Positions 10,301 through 22,155 are shown, counted from the first letter of the stretch. The stretch: 64,000 nt of DNA from Bolinopsis microptera (GCF_026151205.1 NC_087078.1:2605675-2669674), one strand, 5' to 3'. Notes: generated from the sequence alone by a model not told the origin. Numbers and translations are program-made.

Positions 10301-13300
10301 TTTCACATAACTATGGTTCTGCTGTGAGCTGAGTTAAGAGTGATACCCTTATGTCTATGAGGGGGCTAATAACCATTGTCTCTAAATCAGACTGGCTCTC
10401 AAATCGCATACGGGTGTATGTAATATAACTCTACCTGCTGCCATTTGCAGGGCTATAATTAAATTTTAAATTGAATAACATCCTCAACGATTTTATATTA
10501 ATGTTATGTTTCTGAGAACTGATATAAGACTTATTCCCACTTATTATATAACGAGTAATGTAAATAATCTCACCCCGCTGAGTTGATGAAGTCTGGTAAG
10601 TGTGTGTACCAGGAAATCTTCCACCATCAACACCTGGTTAGGTATGTTATTTTCTAAAAATAGAACAGTTTGGTTCGTGATCTAGATTACGCTTCTAAAG
10701 TTCTAATGAACTCGACTACAGGTGAATATATAAATAAATGTTCATTTTCATTCTGAGATAAGAGTTACGTCACTCCCCCTCAGCTCCAGTATTCCATTTG
10801 GCTTATAATATAAAATGTAAGATAACCCATAATTATCTAGCGGGTGCAAGAATTTTATACAGCATTTCCCAGTAACTGAATACGGCTTTGTTAAAATATT
10901 TCTGCATAATCTCGGGTATCACGCACGTTACAGCTTAATAAATGCTGGACTAGCTTAGTAGCAAATAAAAGATCACCTTATTATTCAGATGGGAGCCCTC
11001 ACCGGGCTAAGTAGCTAAGTGCCAGCAGAAAATAAGTAACTTTAAACAGCAATATACTGGAGAACCAATAAAATATTATCACTGTCTAGAAACAATGCAA
11101 AATAGTAGTACTGTCTATAAAGAAGAAACTAACCCCAATGTTAGCGAGGATTTGTCCAGCAGGATTGTCTTGAAGCCAGTACCAAGAACCTAGCACTCTG
11201 TTCAGATCCTCCGACCTACACAGCAACAGGGGACTCCCTTCTAACTCACTCTTCACCTGGAACAGTAACGGTTATTAGACAGCCATTAACTGGTCATTAA
11301 CCGGTTATTAGCACATGTTCACGTGTAACTGTGTATCACGTGTGTATCACGTGTGTATCACGTGTTGTGTGTATCAGCTGCACTTGTCTAGTTAGAGATG
11401 TAATTATGGGCACTGCTCAGTTTTAGAAGGTATAAGTATCAGGCTTGTTAGTAATTATCATAGATCGTGTACGTGATAAAGCTGTTTTGAGATGCACTTT
11501 TTACTTTCAATGGTTACGGTTGGAATTAGTATAATATGTATAACTTTACTCAGCAGTACGGCAAGATAAGGGGTAAACGTTTATTTTAACAGTAAAATTT
11601 ATTCCACATAATACGATATACATGTATTATGGAATGATAAGCATGTGACCAAAGTGTCTGACTCAACACGTTGAGATGATAATTAGTGAGAAAGTGTACA
11701 CACAGTACTATACTGGAATGTGGGTGTTGATAATAGTTGATAGTGTTGAAATTGTAGCCGTACAATGTATTATAATAAAATAATGATAGAATTGAAACTC
11801 ATAATTATTGAAAAAGAATCAGCAAGTAACATGAATAACAGAAAACAACAGCTACAGTTAACAAAATGTTCATTTCAATTGAGATCTCAACACGTCCTGT
11901 GAACAGTGGTAACCAGGTAACCAGGTAACCAGGTAACCAGGTAACCAAGGTAACCAAGGTAACCAAGGTAACCAAGGTTACCAAGGTAACAAAGGTAACT
12001 AAGGTTACCAAGGTAACCAGGTAACCAAGGTAACTAAGGTTACCAAGGTAATAGATCCAGAATCTGAATCTGAATCCAGATCCAGATCTTGTTACCCACC
12101 TAGCTCGGTCTATAATTTTAAACTTACAAGAAAATGCGATAGTAAACCAGCAAAACATAATAATTGCGTATATAATTGTTCCTCCCTTTAAAAAGTGCAA
12201 ACTCGAAAACAATTTGTTCACAAAGAGCAAGTTAACAAAGATCAAGTTAACAAAGATTTAATTAACAAAGAGCAAGTTAACAAAGAGCTAGTTAACAAAG
12301 AGCTAGTTAACAAAGAGCAAGTTGACAAAGAGCTAATTAACAAAGGCATAATAAACGTTCATCACATCCTTGGGTGTGTCCAAATTCCTGTCTTCATGTT
12401 TAAAACAAATATCTGACATAGTGTCTCGGATACGCTTATTCTAAGATGTTGATCTCTTTTTTCTTTTCCCCTTTTTTTACGTGTTTTATATCAATATTTT
12501 AACTCAGCTTTTTTTAAAATTTTCATTGACATAATGAGTTGGTCTTTCTCTCAACTTCATTTGTCTTCCTGATAGCATCATATAACCATACTTCGAGCAA
12601 TGTTGCTTTTAATCAGGTCACTGAATGTCCGAAGATTCGTTGTCATCCTGTCTACTGACAATAGTATTATTCTGTCTATTCTGTATTCTGTCTAGTGAGG
12701 GTGTTTACAAACTGTCTCCACCTGACCCACATTGCTTGCATTACATTCTTGTAAAGCTTGCTGTGAAACACAGGGTTCAGGAAGCTGTTCATTGGGATCA
12801 CCACCAGTGCAAAGATCTCAAATACCAGCTCAGAAGCTGGTTTCGAGGCGATGTACTCGAAATACAGAACACTGAGAATAAACGGTATCCAGCTGAATAG
12901 CTGCGATCCGATTATGAGTGCTACTTTCAGTGTTAGTTGGGATGTGACCGAGTTGGGCCCTTCTGCCCCCGCGACAGGTGGAGCTACAGCTTTAGAATAA
13001 TCTCTCTGCTTTAGAATAATCTTAATGTATGCAACACTGACCAGTCCAAGTAGGATCACGAGAATGGTGCAGTAGAGGAGTTTGTAGAGCTTGTAGTTCT
13101 CCTGAGATTTGAATATGTTGTGGACACACAAGCCTGTATTCCCGTAGTAGCTAATCTCCGTGACATCAAAGATATGCCCTTTAGACGTAATCTTGCTCAG
13201 GTCGCTGATCATTCTGTATATATCATCATCTTCTTTGTGGAGCATCTCCTTGTGGACCAAAGCAAGGCGGGACCTGTTGATTGGATTTACACTGAAGAAA

Positions 13301-16300
13301 GGATTTTCACCTAAGTGCGTGAAGAAGATTTCTGTTCTGAAAATGTCTTTAATCGCTGTGACCGGCATCAAAGGAAGAAAAGAGTGTAGTAGATTTAAGA
13401 TATTTATAAATATGGACAATATGACGATTGTCCTCTTTTTAATATCAACCAATATGCCCTGGCAGGACAGGAACCTTGTGATACTCATACAAGCTATAAA
13501 CATGAGTGAGCCATGAGATGAGAAGGAAAACAGGACCCCCAGGCAAGAACAGTATGGACTGGCTCTCCAAATTTTTTCAATTTGGCAGTAGTCACCCTCG
13601 AACTTAAGGACTAAAGTGGCAAGCACTATGCAACACGAATAGACTCCCGTAAGGGTATCATGAAAGAAAACATGAATCAAAAACACTTTGTCGATCTCTT
13701 TGACTTTTGATTTACATGCCATAGTGGAGCATTTGTAGCCTTCTCTAATATTTAGGAAGATGGTCACGGTTCCTATGATGATTGCAGTAGCAAAGACTAG
13801 ATTAGATTTTACAAGGAATTCAGAAGAAGACAACCCACCAGTCTGGCAGGTTCCACATTCGTCAGTTCCATTGGCGCAATCCTTCACGTTATCACAGACT
13901 TTATCCTCTTCTATCGACTCAGTCGTCAGGTTAGGACTGCAATAAAATCTTCCTGGACATCCAATTTCGTCTGCATGGTTGCCGCAATTAATCTCTCCGT
14001 CACAGAGTTTGCGCAGGAAATAGCTTTCTGTCCAATCCTCCGTGTCGCAAATGAATTCATAGGGATGAGGGTATCCCATAACGATGTGGCTACAGAACCT
14101 CTCCCAACCGTTCTTGACCTGACTGCAGTTGACTCGACAATACTCTGCAAGATCTGTTAATGCGATGTCAGTTGAAGTGTCCAAATTGTAAAAAGCGTCT
14201 TCCAAACAGGAATCAATAGGGTTCAACACGTCCCAATAATCTTCGGGATCTTCACATTTGTGATAACCCGTTTCAGAGGAGAAGTCAGGTGAAATTCTTC
14301 CGTCAATTTTAGCATCGCAATACTGTTCTGGTTCCAAACAAATCTTATCAGTGGTCTGTAGGGAGGAAAGAACAACGAACTCAGAACAAAAACACTCATC
14401 AGAGCCATCAGCACATTCCTGGACACTGTTACAAAGACTATCCAGTGCGATACAGCCCGAACCATCTGCACAGTAGAAAACCTCCGTCTTGTTACCATGG
14501 TCGTTACCATGACAATTACATTCATCGGTTTGGCATACCGAAACACCATCACAGATTTGTGCCGAGCTCATCAGCTTGCAAGACCAAGTCACGTTGTCAA
14601 CATCAAAACCAAGAAGTTGTGAAAAGTCTTCCATGATAAGATTCCCGTGTGTTTTAGAAAGAAAGGAATCAAAATTAAAATCACAAATAAGTTGGTCGTC
14701 ATCCTTTGAACCATCCTCGGTAATCTCTAGATATTTAGATCCCAAACGATCCCTTTTAAAGAACAGCAAGGTTTGTTCTAAACAAGTATTGTACAGATCT
14801 TCCTGGTCCGTCTCTATTTGAGGCTGACCAGCAGCGTCATCACCCAGGTGTGTTAGTTGGGTAGTTATCCTGATTCGCTGAGTATTGGCTGTGACAAATA
14901 GAAGAAAAACCTTAGCTGTTAATATTCCCACCAGCATAGCACAAATAAGATGAGCATCGCTAAAAATGAACCAAAACGCTCACGACGCTCACGATATTGC
15001 AAATTTCCATTGGTTCTTTGTTGCTCATCGATTAAAAGAAGCTTTTATAATTCAAATTGCAGCTTCTTGATAAAACATTAGGAGGCAGATGGGGGGGGGG
15101 GGGGGGGCCAATGGCATAAAATGGCATAAAATGGAGACTTTTTCTATGGAGAAAATGGAAAAACCCATGAGTAATTCTCCATTTTCACCATTTTATGCCA
15201 TGAATAATAGGCACTGCACTGATAAGTGAGACTTACATCCTCGAAAGTCGAAACAAGCTCGCACTGCAAAGGGGAGACCTGCCTTCCGAGATCGCATTAC
15301 CAGGGGGAAGCCTCGAGTCCAAATTTGTGTATCGAGGGGTAATTTTCTAAGTCAAAATTTTTCAAATTTTTTCTGAAAACCGCTTTTCTCCACGTTTCAT
15401 GCTACCCTGTTCATTATTTGCCGAAAATATTTTTTCGGTTTTTCGAAGTCCACACCTTCCCCTCGATACACAATTTTGGACTCGAGGTAATTCGATCTCG
15501 GAAGTCAGGCCTCCCATTTGCAACACGAGCTCGGAATCGGGAGCTCTGAATACGGGAGGTACGTATCGAAAATGACTCGGACCGAACATTTTCTAAGTCA
15601 ACATCTTCAAAGTTTTTCTGAAAACCACTTTTCTCCATGTTTCATGATACCCTGTTCATTATTGGCCGAAAATATCTTTTTTTTTAAATAATTTTTCTCG
15701 AAATTCTAAATTTTTCAGGTTTTCAATGGCATAAAATGGCATAAAATGGCATAAAATGGAGACTATTTCTATAGTTCTATGGAGAAAATGGAAAAACCTA
15801 TGAGTAATTCTCCATTTTCTCCATTTATGCCATTGGCCCCCCCCCCCCCCCCCCCCCCCAGGCAGATGCACCGGCGCGGTGCTGATTCTCCTTCGATATT
15901 ATATTTCAATAAGGTGTCCTTTGTTTAGTTATATAGCTCAATCTGGGGAGGGCAACCCTATCAACGCCCAATGCTCAAGATATTGTAAATTTTGTTTCTC
16001 ATCGATTAAATGAATTTATGATTCAAATTGCAGCTTCTTGCTAGAACACTAGGAGGCAGATGCACCGGTGCGGTGCTGATTCTCCTTCGATATTATATTC
16101 CAATAACGTGTCCTTTGTTTAGTCATATAGCTCAATCTGGGGGAGGGCAACCCTATCGACGCACAATGCCCATGCCCATTTGGACATAAGCTGAGGTAAA
16201 AATGGGCAATGGTGTCCTGCTAAGTTTCCTTAAAACCAAGAAAGTTCTTGGTTGTCTAACTCGATTCAAGTGGCTTCTGATTTACTTTTAAGATCATTCT

Positions 16301-19300
16301 CCTTTGTTGCTTAGTATCAAGTATGTCCCATATTCTATTATTCTAGTTACTAGTAAAACTAGCACGTGGCCTAGGCATCTACTTTTAGTGGTCCCGGACC
16401 TATGCGGCAAGGTTGTTCGAACCTAACACTACTACTGCGTAAGTAAGGGAGGGATTTCTAAAGTATTTACTTCAAAGAAGAGCTCTTGAAATTCTCTTCT
16501 TCATATCACAAATAAGACCAGAATCGCTACATCATGATATATTTAGAATGGACCAAAATGCTCTTATCTGGTGAGGTGGTGATATTGTATTTGATTGGTT
16601 GAACTGTAATACCCCTTTGTTGAGTTGTTGCTCCTCGACTATACAAAAAATATATAAGGGACAATAATTCATATTTTTGATGAGCCGACCGAAAAAGTTA
16701 AAGATGAACTTCTTTGAGAAATTCGAACAACGCATACATTGTTAATCCTTTTTAAATCCAGCTTACGTTATGCAGGATGATTCAAAAAGAATGTTGGGAT
16801 TTTAAGAAATGATAAAACAATTTATATGTAGGACAGCAATAGCAGCAAATCTGGGGAAACTTTGAAATACACCACTTTGAAGCATTTTACCACCCCTTAA
16901 AAATCACAAATTATGAATTCTAGTAATCTGAAAATTTACATAGGTCCAAAAATGTCATAGCTTCATGATAGTGCAACGAAATAAATCCCAGAACATTTTG
17001 GTGCTGAGTTAGGTGGTTAAGTAGTCGAAATATGACTGATTTGTTAGTGGACATTTTTTTGTACTTCTAACACTCAAACCCTTACTTCACTGAAGATATG
17101 AGTGTTACAGTTAAAATTGATGGTCATTATTGAACAGAAACGGTTCTTTGACACATAGTTGAAGAAAGAAATTAAAAAGGTTAATAAATGTGGTCTGTGG
17201 AGTGGTTTATATGTGTTTATGTTACAGTGTATGCGTGCGCGCGCGCGCGTACTTAACCATCTGTAGGCCAGCATATTTAGTTTATGCTTAATTTCTTTAT
17301 ATATTATGTCACCACTAGAGTGCCCAATACTTTTAGTGAAGGTGTAATGTAAAACGGTTAACCACCAACTGTGGTATATCAAAAAACCCCAAAAGTGTAT
17401 GCGTGCGCGCGCGCGCGTACTTAACCACCTGGAATGGCACAGCATTGAGATATCACCATAATTCCAAAAGCAGAGTACACCATCCAGGTGCCCAAAACTT
17501 TTGGCTATGGTCCCAATACCATAAAACCTTAGATGTGGCCATAATGTGGTTAAAACATGTTGATTTTGGACCTTCGGTCAACAGAAGCCATCACAAATTA
17601 ACCATTATTCAGCACAATCTGACCTTTTGGTGCCTTATTTTGTTTTGATATTTGATTATGAGAGATAGCTGAAGGATAATAAGTGATTTTAAAGATAATG
17701 CAACAAAATGTGTGGCCGTATGGCGGTTAAAACGACCAAAAACACTGATTTTGGTCAATTTTAGACCTTTATTAACCATGATGGACGCAACATAGGACTC
17801 AGCAATGTTTCTGGTCATATAAATGAGCAGGTAGTTATATCTAGATAATGTAGCATAGCCAGCTATAGCTTTACAAAGCTAATATGTGCTCTAAAAATGG
17901 TTAATTAGTGCAAATATAGGGTATTTTCGAGACATTTTAACCACCTTAGCTGCACATTGATCGGAATGCATGAACTTGGGGTCAATTATGCATTTGCAAA
18001 CAAATATACACTCATTTGGATAGCAAACCATTATCTGAAGTTCATATTGTGGTTAATTTTCACTTTAATAGATGCCTTGTTCAACAGCCTAGCAAGTAAT
18101 ATAGCCCTTTTAACCACTTTTATGACAACATTTCTTGAAAAATTTTATCAAGACCTTCAAATGTCCTTTGTTGACCATAAAATGTTGACTAAAATCATTA
18201 ATAATGTTTTGATTGGTGGTTAACAACAAATTTTGACATGTTAACCATCTTTTTAGCACTTTTTACGAATATTAACCACCTCAAATCAACCATACTATTA
18301 AATTGCACATTTGTGATAAAAAATTATCATCCATGCACAAATGAACAACCACCAGTTATACATCTATAATCAGAGCAATATTTATAGCTCACCGTTCATC
18401 TTCAATTTAACCACCATTAGGACCACAAAATGCCCCCCATGAGGTTTGAAAACTTTTGTGATAGTTGCACCATGATATGATCTCAATATAATGACTACTC
18501 AGTTTATAATATCATATCTCAAAATGGTGGTTAAACCTAAAACTGGTATTTTAACCACCATAGTGGCCACATATATGACCCATTAACCACAATTATTCAA
18601 CATAACCGTACTGCAGTGTTTTGTGCACCAGAAAAACATCACTCCAACATTGAGATTAACCACAATGAGCTGCAACATAATGTTGAAGTCAACATACTCA
18701 AATTGTGTGAAAAAAGTCAATGTCCACCAAGTTTCCCCAGATTTGCTGCTATTGCTGAGGAGTAAACTTTGTAATATTAGATGCAAGCTATCAATTCATA
18801 AACTGTAATAACCTCTTGACAGAGCACTTCAAGCTGTATTTTGCTGGTCCTGTTTTCATGTAGATCAATTCCGTGCACCCTTTCACATGCTGTCTTAGCA
18901 TCTGCAGCGAACCCCTTCCTGAAAAGGTTATGATTACTGTAAAGGATATTATTTCTTTCAAAGAGGAATATGGATCGTTCCAATTATATCTAATTAATTT
19001 TTGTTCGTATCTACTTGAATTTAGTTGTCCTAAGTGTGGCATATGTCAGATTTATTTGTTTAGTAATTTGACTCTTTAAATACAATTTAAATCGATCAGC
19101 CGCGCGCTGAACCAGTGTTGCACTAGGTAAAAATTGTGTATATTTTGTTCATTTTTGAGTGTAAATTAATTTATTAATTTATCACAAATTATTTTATTAT
19201 AATATAACCACTTATGTGAAATGGTTATTTTGACTTTAAATATTTGAACTAAATATGAATTGATTGTGGGTATAAAATAAAATTTGTTTTACTAAAATTT

Positions 19301-20119
19301 GTTTTACTAACAAGAAGCTGAACTAGTTACTTCTATACTACACTACCAGCAACTATAGTAACTAACTATAGTAACTAACTATAGTAACTACAGTAACTTC
19401 AGTATTTAACTATAGTAACAAACCTCTGAGCTCCGTAAGGAATGTTAGGAATTCCACCATAAAACTGGCACCGTTCCAGCTCCAGATCCTCAAGACACCC
19501 CCTAGCAACCCCCACCTCTGCAGGTAGGGATAACCCGTCCCCGTAATCCACGAAAGACATGAAGTCTAGGACTGCCACCTCCGTTTGAAGGAGCTGGCCC
19601 AGGGTCAGGGAGGAGATGCGCTCTCTGTACCGTTCTGCCTCCGTACGAGCACATTGTTTCTTCAGACTGTTAGTTCGATCACCGCTGAAATAACATACAT
19701 TTGCTCTTAGTCAAAAAATCACTGCTATTTTATTTATAGATCTTCTAGCGGCAATTTTGATTCATTTATTGACCGCTTTGACAGTAGTTTAGGTAAATTG
19801 GACAATTTTAAGTAAAAGAACACAAATGCTATTTTCTTGGAGACTTTAATTAAATGTTAACCTGTATGAAATAAATATATGGGGTTCAAACGAGTAAAAG
19901 AATACATTTTTTGCCAAAATATTCTCGTTAGGATACTCACATAGCCATGACCATAGTAATAGGAGCCTCAGTGTCCATCCTCTGACTGGAAGTCTCGTGT
20001 CTCCCGAATACATAGGGTTGCTGAGCAGATCTCGGTAGGTAGACCTCCATTGTAGAGCTATTCGATATATTAGTTGCTGTTATCTTACAAGATCTCAACT
20101 TTTGTCTGTTAGCTCTCAT
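7349..20119 (-). CDS. MAEL: MAEL-domain protein with long repetitive tail, no visible HMG box
   Basis: Seven exons: 20119-19941, 19684-19424, 18918-18813, 11256-11134, 10633-10574, 9628-9546, 9335-7349, giving 932 residues; all phases agree. The MAEL RNase H-like domain spans about residues 85-290: VLDFMSFVDYGDGLSLPAE (E116), CERVHGIDL, LLLCRSEDLNRVLGSWYWL, VLMVEDFLVHTL, then C272-x2-H275-x11-C287. The conserved Glu-Cys-His-Cys set that binds zinc in known MAEL structures is thus present. Exon 1 carries HETSSQRMDTEA, matching the end of the HMG exon at 41 kb, but no HMG box lies upstream of it, so the start is uncertain. The tail has SRGRGRSS and three different 21-bp (7-residue) repeats. The 7.5-kb third intron contains a GPCR gene. 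Confidence 0.8.
7786..7975 (-). repeat. 21-bp coding minisatellite (APTSAPT heptad)
   Basis: About nine copies of GCTGTTGGAGCTGAAGTCGGC (plus-strand view) lie in the last exon of the MAEL gene. They encode alternating SAPTAPT/SAPTALT. Confidence 0.9.
8049..8121 (-). repeat. 21-bp coding minisatellite (GTSTVPS heptad)
   Basis: Three to four units of GGTACCTGATGGTACGGTAC, encoding GTSTVPS/GTSTVPT, lie in the same exon. It is a different sequence from its neighbours with the same 21-bp period. Confidence 0.85.
8692..8932 (-). repeat. 21-bp coding minisatellite (GATRSSS heptad)
   Basis: About eleven near-identical units of CTCCTAGTTGCTCCTGAACT plus one base encode GATRSSS in the MAEL tail, directly after the RGRGR motif. 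The few differences between copies suggest recent expansion. Confidence 0.9.
9686..10054. repeat. Intronic composite repeat of CCCCGACAAA units with inverted ends
   Basis: AGGCATCATGTAG at 9686 and CTACATGATGCCT at 10042 form inverted ends. Inside, roughly 10-bp units of CCCCGACAAA occur in two blocks (9714-9780 and 9905-10005), each introduced by CTCCAGGCTCGACAAACC, with a run of about 20 A between them. It lies in an intron of the MAEL gene (9629-10573). Confidence 0.7.
11908..12052. repeat. GGTAACCA minisatellite
   Basis: Tandem 9-10 bp units (CAGGTAAC, CAAGGTAAC) fill about 140 bp. ORFs across it are repeat artefacts. It lies in the long MAEL intron, 3' of the GPCR gene. Confidence 0.85.
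12204..12345. repeat. 15-bp AACAAAGAGCAAGTT minisatellite
   Basis: About nine units of AACAAAGAGCTAGTT-type sequence. The 73-codon plus-strand ORF across it (NKEQV repeats) has no other support. Confidence 0.8.
12676..14937 (-). CDS. LDLa-repeat rhodopsin-type GPCR (GRL101-like), intronless
   Basis: A single 753-residue ORF. It has a likely signal peptide (1-20) and a large Cys-rich ectodomain with about four LDL-receptor class A modules (about 120-141, 156-184, 297-327, 333-364; motifs CNSVQECADGSDEC, CDGEINCGNHADEIGC, CDNVKDCANGTDEC). Seven membrane segments follow at about 378-397, 418-444, 463-490, 503-527, 617-643, 669-695 and 704-727. TM3 ends SITRF in place of DRY, TM6 has FSWIPF and TM7 has PMNSFLNPVFHSKLY. 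This resembles GRL101/relaxin-receptor-type GPCRs, but I see no leucine-rich repeats. Ligand unknown. It lies on the same strand inside a MAEL intron, so it is a nested gene or a retrocopy. Confidence 0.85.
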   Translation of the reverse strand: MLVGILTAKVFLLFVTANTQRIRITTQLTHLGDDAAGQPQIETDQEDLYNTCLEQTLLFFKRDRLGSKYLEITEDGSKDDDQLICDFNFDSFLSKTHGNLIMEDFSQLLGFDVDNVTWSCKLMSSAQICDGVSVCQTDECNCHGNDHGNKTEVFYCADGSGCIALDSLCNSVQECADGSDECFCSEFVVLSSLQTTDKICLEPEQYCDAKIDGRISPDFSSETGYHKCEDPEDYWDVLNPIDSCLEDAFYNLDTSTDIALTDLAEYCRVNCSQVKNGWERFCSHIVMGYPHPYEFICDTEDWTESYFLRKLCDGEINCGNHADEIGCPGRFYCSPNLTTESIEEDKVCDNVKDCANGTDECGTCQTGGLSSSEFLVKSNLVFATAIIIGTVTIFLNIREGYKCSTMACKSKVKEIDKVFLIHVFFHDTLTGVYSCCIVLATLVLKFEGDYCQIEKIWRASPYCSCLGVLFSFSSHGSLMFIACMSITRFLSCQGILVDIKKRTIVILSIFINILNLLHSFLPLMPVTAIKDIFRTEIFFTHLGENPFFSVNPINRSRLALVHKEMLHKEDDDIYRMISDLSKITSKGHIFDVTEISYYGNTGLCVHNIFKSQENYKLYKLLYCTILVILLGLVSVAYIKIILKQRDYSKAVAPPVAGAEGPNSVTSQLTLKVALIIGSQLFSWIPFILSVLYFEYIASKPASELVFEIFALVVIPMNSFLNPVFHSKLYKNVMQAMWVRWRQFVNTLTRQNTE
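14980..16175. repeat. Local tandem duplication; first copy interrupted by an element
   Basis: The block around 14985-15091 plus 15869-15975 is repeated at 15970-16175 (shared: TTCAAATTGCAGCTTCTTG, GAGGCAGATGCACCGG, GTGCTGATTCTCCTTCGATA, TATAGCTCAATCTGGG). The first copy is split by the 768-bp element at 15092-15859; the second is unbroken. Confidence 0.85.
15092..15859. mobile_element. Non-autonomous inverted-repeat element with G/C homopolymer ends and 9-bp target duplication
   Basis: It begins with about 16 G then CCAATGGCATAAAATGG and ends with the inverse, CATTTATGCCATTGG then about 21 C. AGGCAGATG flanks it on both sides (15083-15091 and 15860-15868). The uninterrupted duplicate at 16054-16062 has one AGGCAGATG, a true empty site. 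Internal parts are also inverted (CTCGAGTCCAAATTTGTGTA against TACACAATTTTGGACTCGAG). A 9-bp duplication is typical of Mutator-like elements. No protein is encoded. Confidence 0.9.
16176..16833. other. Intronic stretch without recognised features
   Basis: Part of the long MAEL intron. No exon, repeat or ORF with support is seen. Confidence 0.4.
16834..18757. mobile_element. TIR-bounded element densely packed with TTAACCAC motifs
   Basis: CAGCAATAGCAGCAAATCTG at 16834 continues into GGGAAACTT, and its inverse ends at 18757. Between them TTAACCA(C/T) or its complement occurs about 20 times, both strands, every 30-150 bp. Two copies of GCGTGCGCGCGCGCGCGTAC followed by TTAACCA lie at about 17232 and 17402. 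No transposase ORF. It sits in the long MAEL intron. Confidence 0.65.
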
Positions 20120-20126
20120 AATATCT

Positions 20127-20222
20127 TCTTTTTCTTTTTTAACTCAAAATATTATCTTCTTTTTTCTTTTTTTAACTCAAAATATTATCTTCTTTTTTCT
20201 TTTTTTAACTCAAAATATTATC
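20127..20222. repeat. Triplicated AT/pyrimidine unit just upstream of a MAEL gene start
   Basis: Three copies of a roughly 33-bp unit (ATTATCTTCTTTTTTC then TTTTTTTAACTCAAAAT) lie immediately 5' of the presumed minus-strand start codon at 20119. Confidence 0.8.
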
Positions 20223-22155
20223 TGACTTTAACTTCTGGTTCACCTTAAGCGCAGTTTTCAGATTTGAATTGGTTTTCAAATAATATAGACAATGAGATAG
20301 AAGCGGAACACAATGTCATGCTGTATAATATGAGTATCTTGATCAACTAAATACATATTATAGATTATATGATAAACATTTTGAATAAGTCTTTTTTAAT
20401 TTAAAAAAGTAGCGTTCCTTAAAAAATAAGAAAGCATAGCCGCATAATTTCAGTCCGTGAACCTGTCTAACACACTGGCTAGTACAAATCCATCCACCCC
20501 CCCCCCCCCACTTCACCCCCTTCACCCTCCCCTCTCTACCCTGATAATAACGGAAAAAATTAATATTTTAAAGGTCGACAAATTAACCACTTGCACTTTG
20601 CCGTTTTCTGACAAAGGTGAACTCAAAAATCAGAGGTTTTTGAGGGCCGGCGATTTGTTCTGATGGTTTTCAGAGACAGTTTTTGACCCAAAAAAGAAAT
20701 TTGGATAAACCAAAATCCTGAAGCAGAAAACGAATCCCTGTCAGAAAACGACAGCACCATAACACGTATTCGAAACGAATAATTTTTTCAATGCTGTATA
20801 ACAGATTTATAAATAGCTTTACACTGCCCAATAATAATTAATAATTTAAAGAATTATGAATATATTTAAAATCAGTATTAACTACAAAAAAGTAAAAGAT
20901 ACAATATAAGTATAATAAGGATAATTTAAGATAACGAACTAACCAAATCAGTCATATTATTGATGGAAAGCCTAAGTGTTTGAAAGCATACAGAGGGACC
21001 GGGGACCCCTATCAGGCTCAATTACTTATAAATCATGTATTGCCGTCATACGTTGAGAACCCTGGAAGCTTTGGTAATTGGTTTAATCAAGTATTTTAGC
21101 CAAGTATTGATATGAAATGACAAACCTATCCTCAATATCATTGGGTGTAAATAAAACTGTAATTGAGCCATTGTAAGGATTTTCCACTATATATTGTTAG
21201 TATCCGTTGGAAAATACGCTGAATAAATACAAAACCTTGTAAAACCTTATAATTTTGACTGTCAAAAGTTAGTTTTAGATATCAGGACACTTACTTGCGT
21301 TTGTTTGTTAAAGGTTGCAAACTTTGTTCTATGCTATGTCTTTGAAAATCTTTACGGCTTTGACGTTTAAGAAGGATGGCCTGTGTACTCGAGGATACGG
21401 CTGACTTTACAGGTGTCGATAACATCAGCAGAGACGCAGTAAAACAGTTAGCTCTAAAACGAGTGGAATGGAGGAACATGTCATGTTACACCGTAAAAGA
21501 AATGTGTGTGATGCAGGCCATTCCAACGACTAGGAGGAGACCTCTTCATGTAGCATGTATGTTGTGTAGTACACAGGTACTAAATGAAAGGGCCTACTAT
21601 TTGCTGTTAAGATTTTAATGTGGCTATCTGGTTTTTCAGGAAGGAAGGACGGTTATTCTCTGTTTAAATGACAGGTTTAGTCAGTTAGCACCACAAGAAA
21701 GTATATGATTTATGGATTATGGAACTTAATAAAAAGGGAACCGAGGCATATTAAAAACAAAAATATCTTTAAATACTTAGGTTTTTTACTTTTTTTTAAC
21801 ATTAAATGTTTTTAAAAATATATAATTTCCTTTAAAAAAATAAAGTTAAACAATTCCCTTTTAAAAAATTCCACGTGACCTATGCCACCTGACCTATGCC
21901 TCGATGCACCTGAGTGCATTTACCGTGCGAGAACCACCTCTTTCCCCTCGTCGACCTGTTAAATAAAAACGTTTTATTTAGAAAATTTTGAAAATGGAGC
22001 TCACTGTTGAATGTTGGGCAAACTGCAAAGCAGGATTAACTAAACCTAATCTAAACTGGAATTTAGAAATTAATCCAATATGTTAAGATTAAAATTTATT
22101 CATAATTTTTCAAACACATTTAAATAGCACGAAATTCGAGAATGGGGACATTAAA
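20223..22155. other. Intergenic region, nothing firmly assignable
   Basis: AT-rich DNA with a C-run near 20498 and scattered short ORFs on both strands around 21291-21618. None shows a domain or a homologous exon. An undetected 5' exon of the gene at 20119 could lie here. Confidence 0.35.

Noticed and set aside
21291-21618. Overlapping ORFs on both strands (80 and 62 codons) as small genes
   Set aside because: Both look moderately protein-like and have possible splice sites, but no domain, homologous exon or phase partner could be found.
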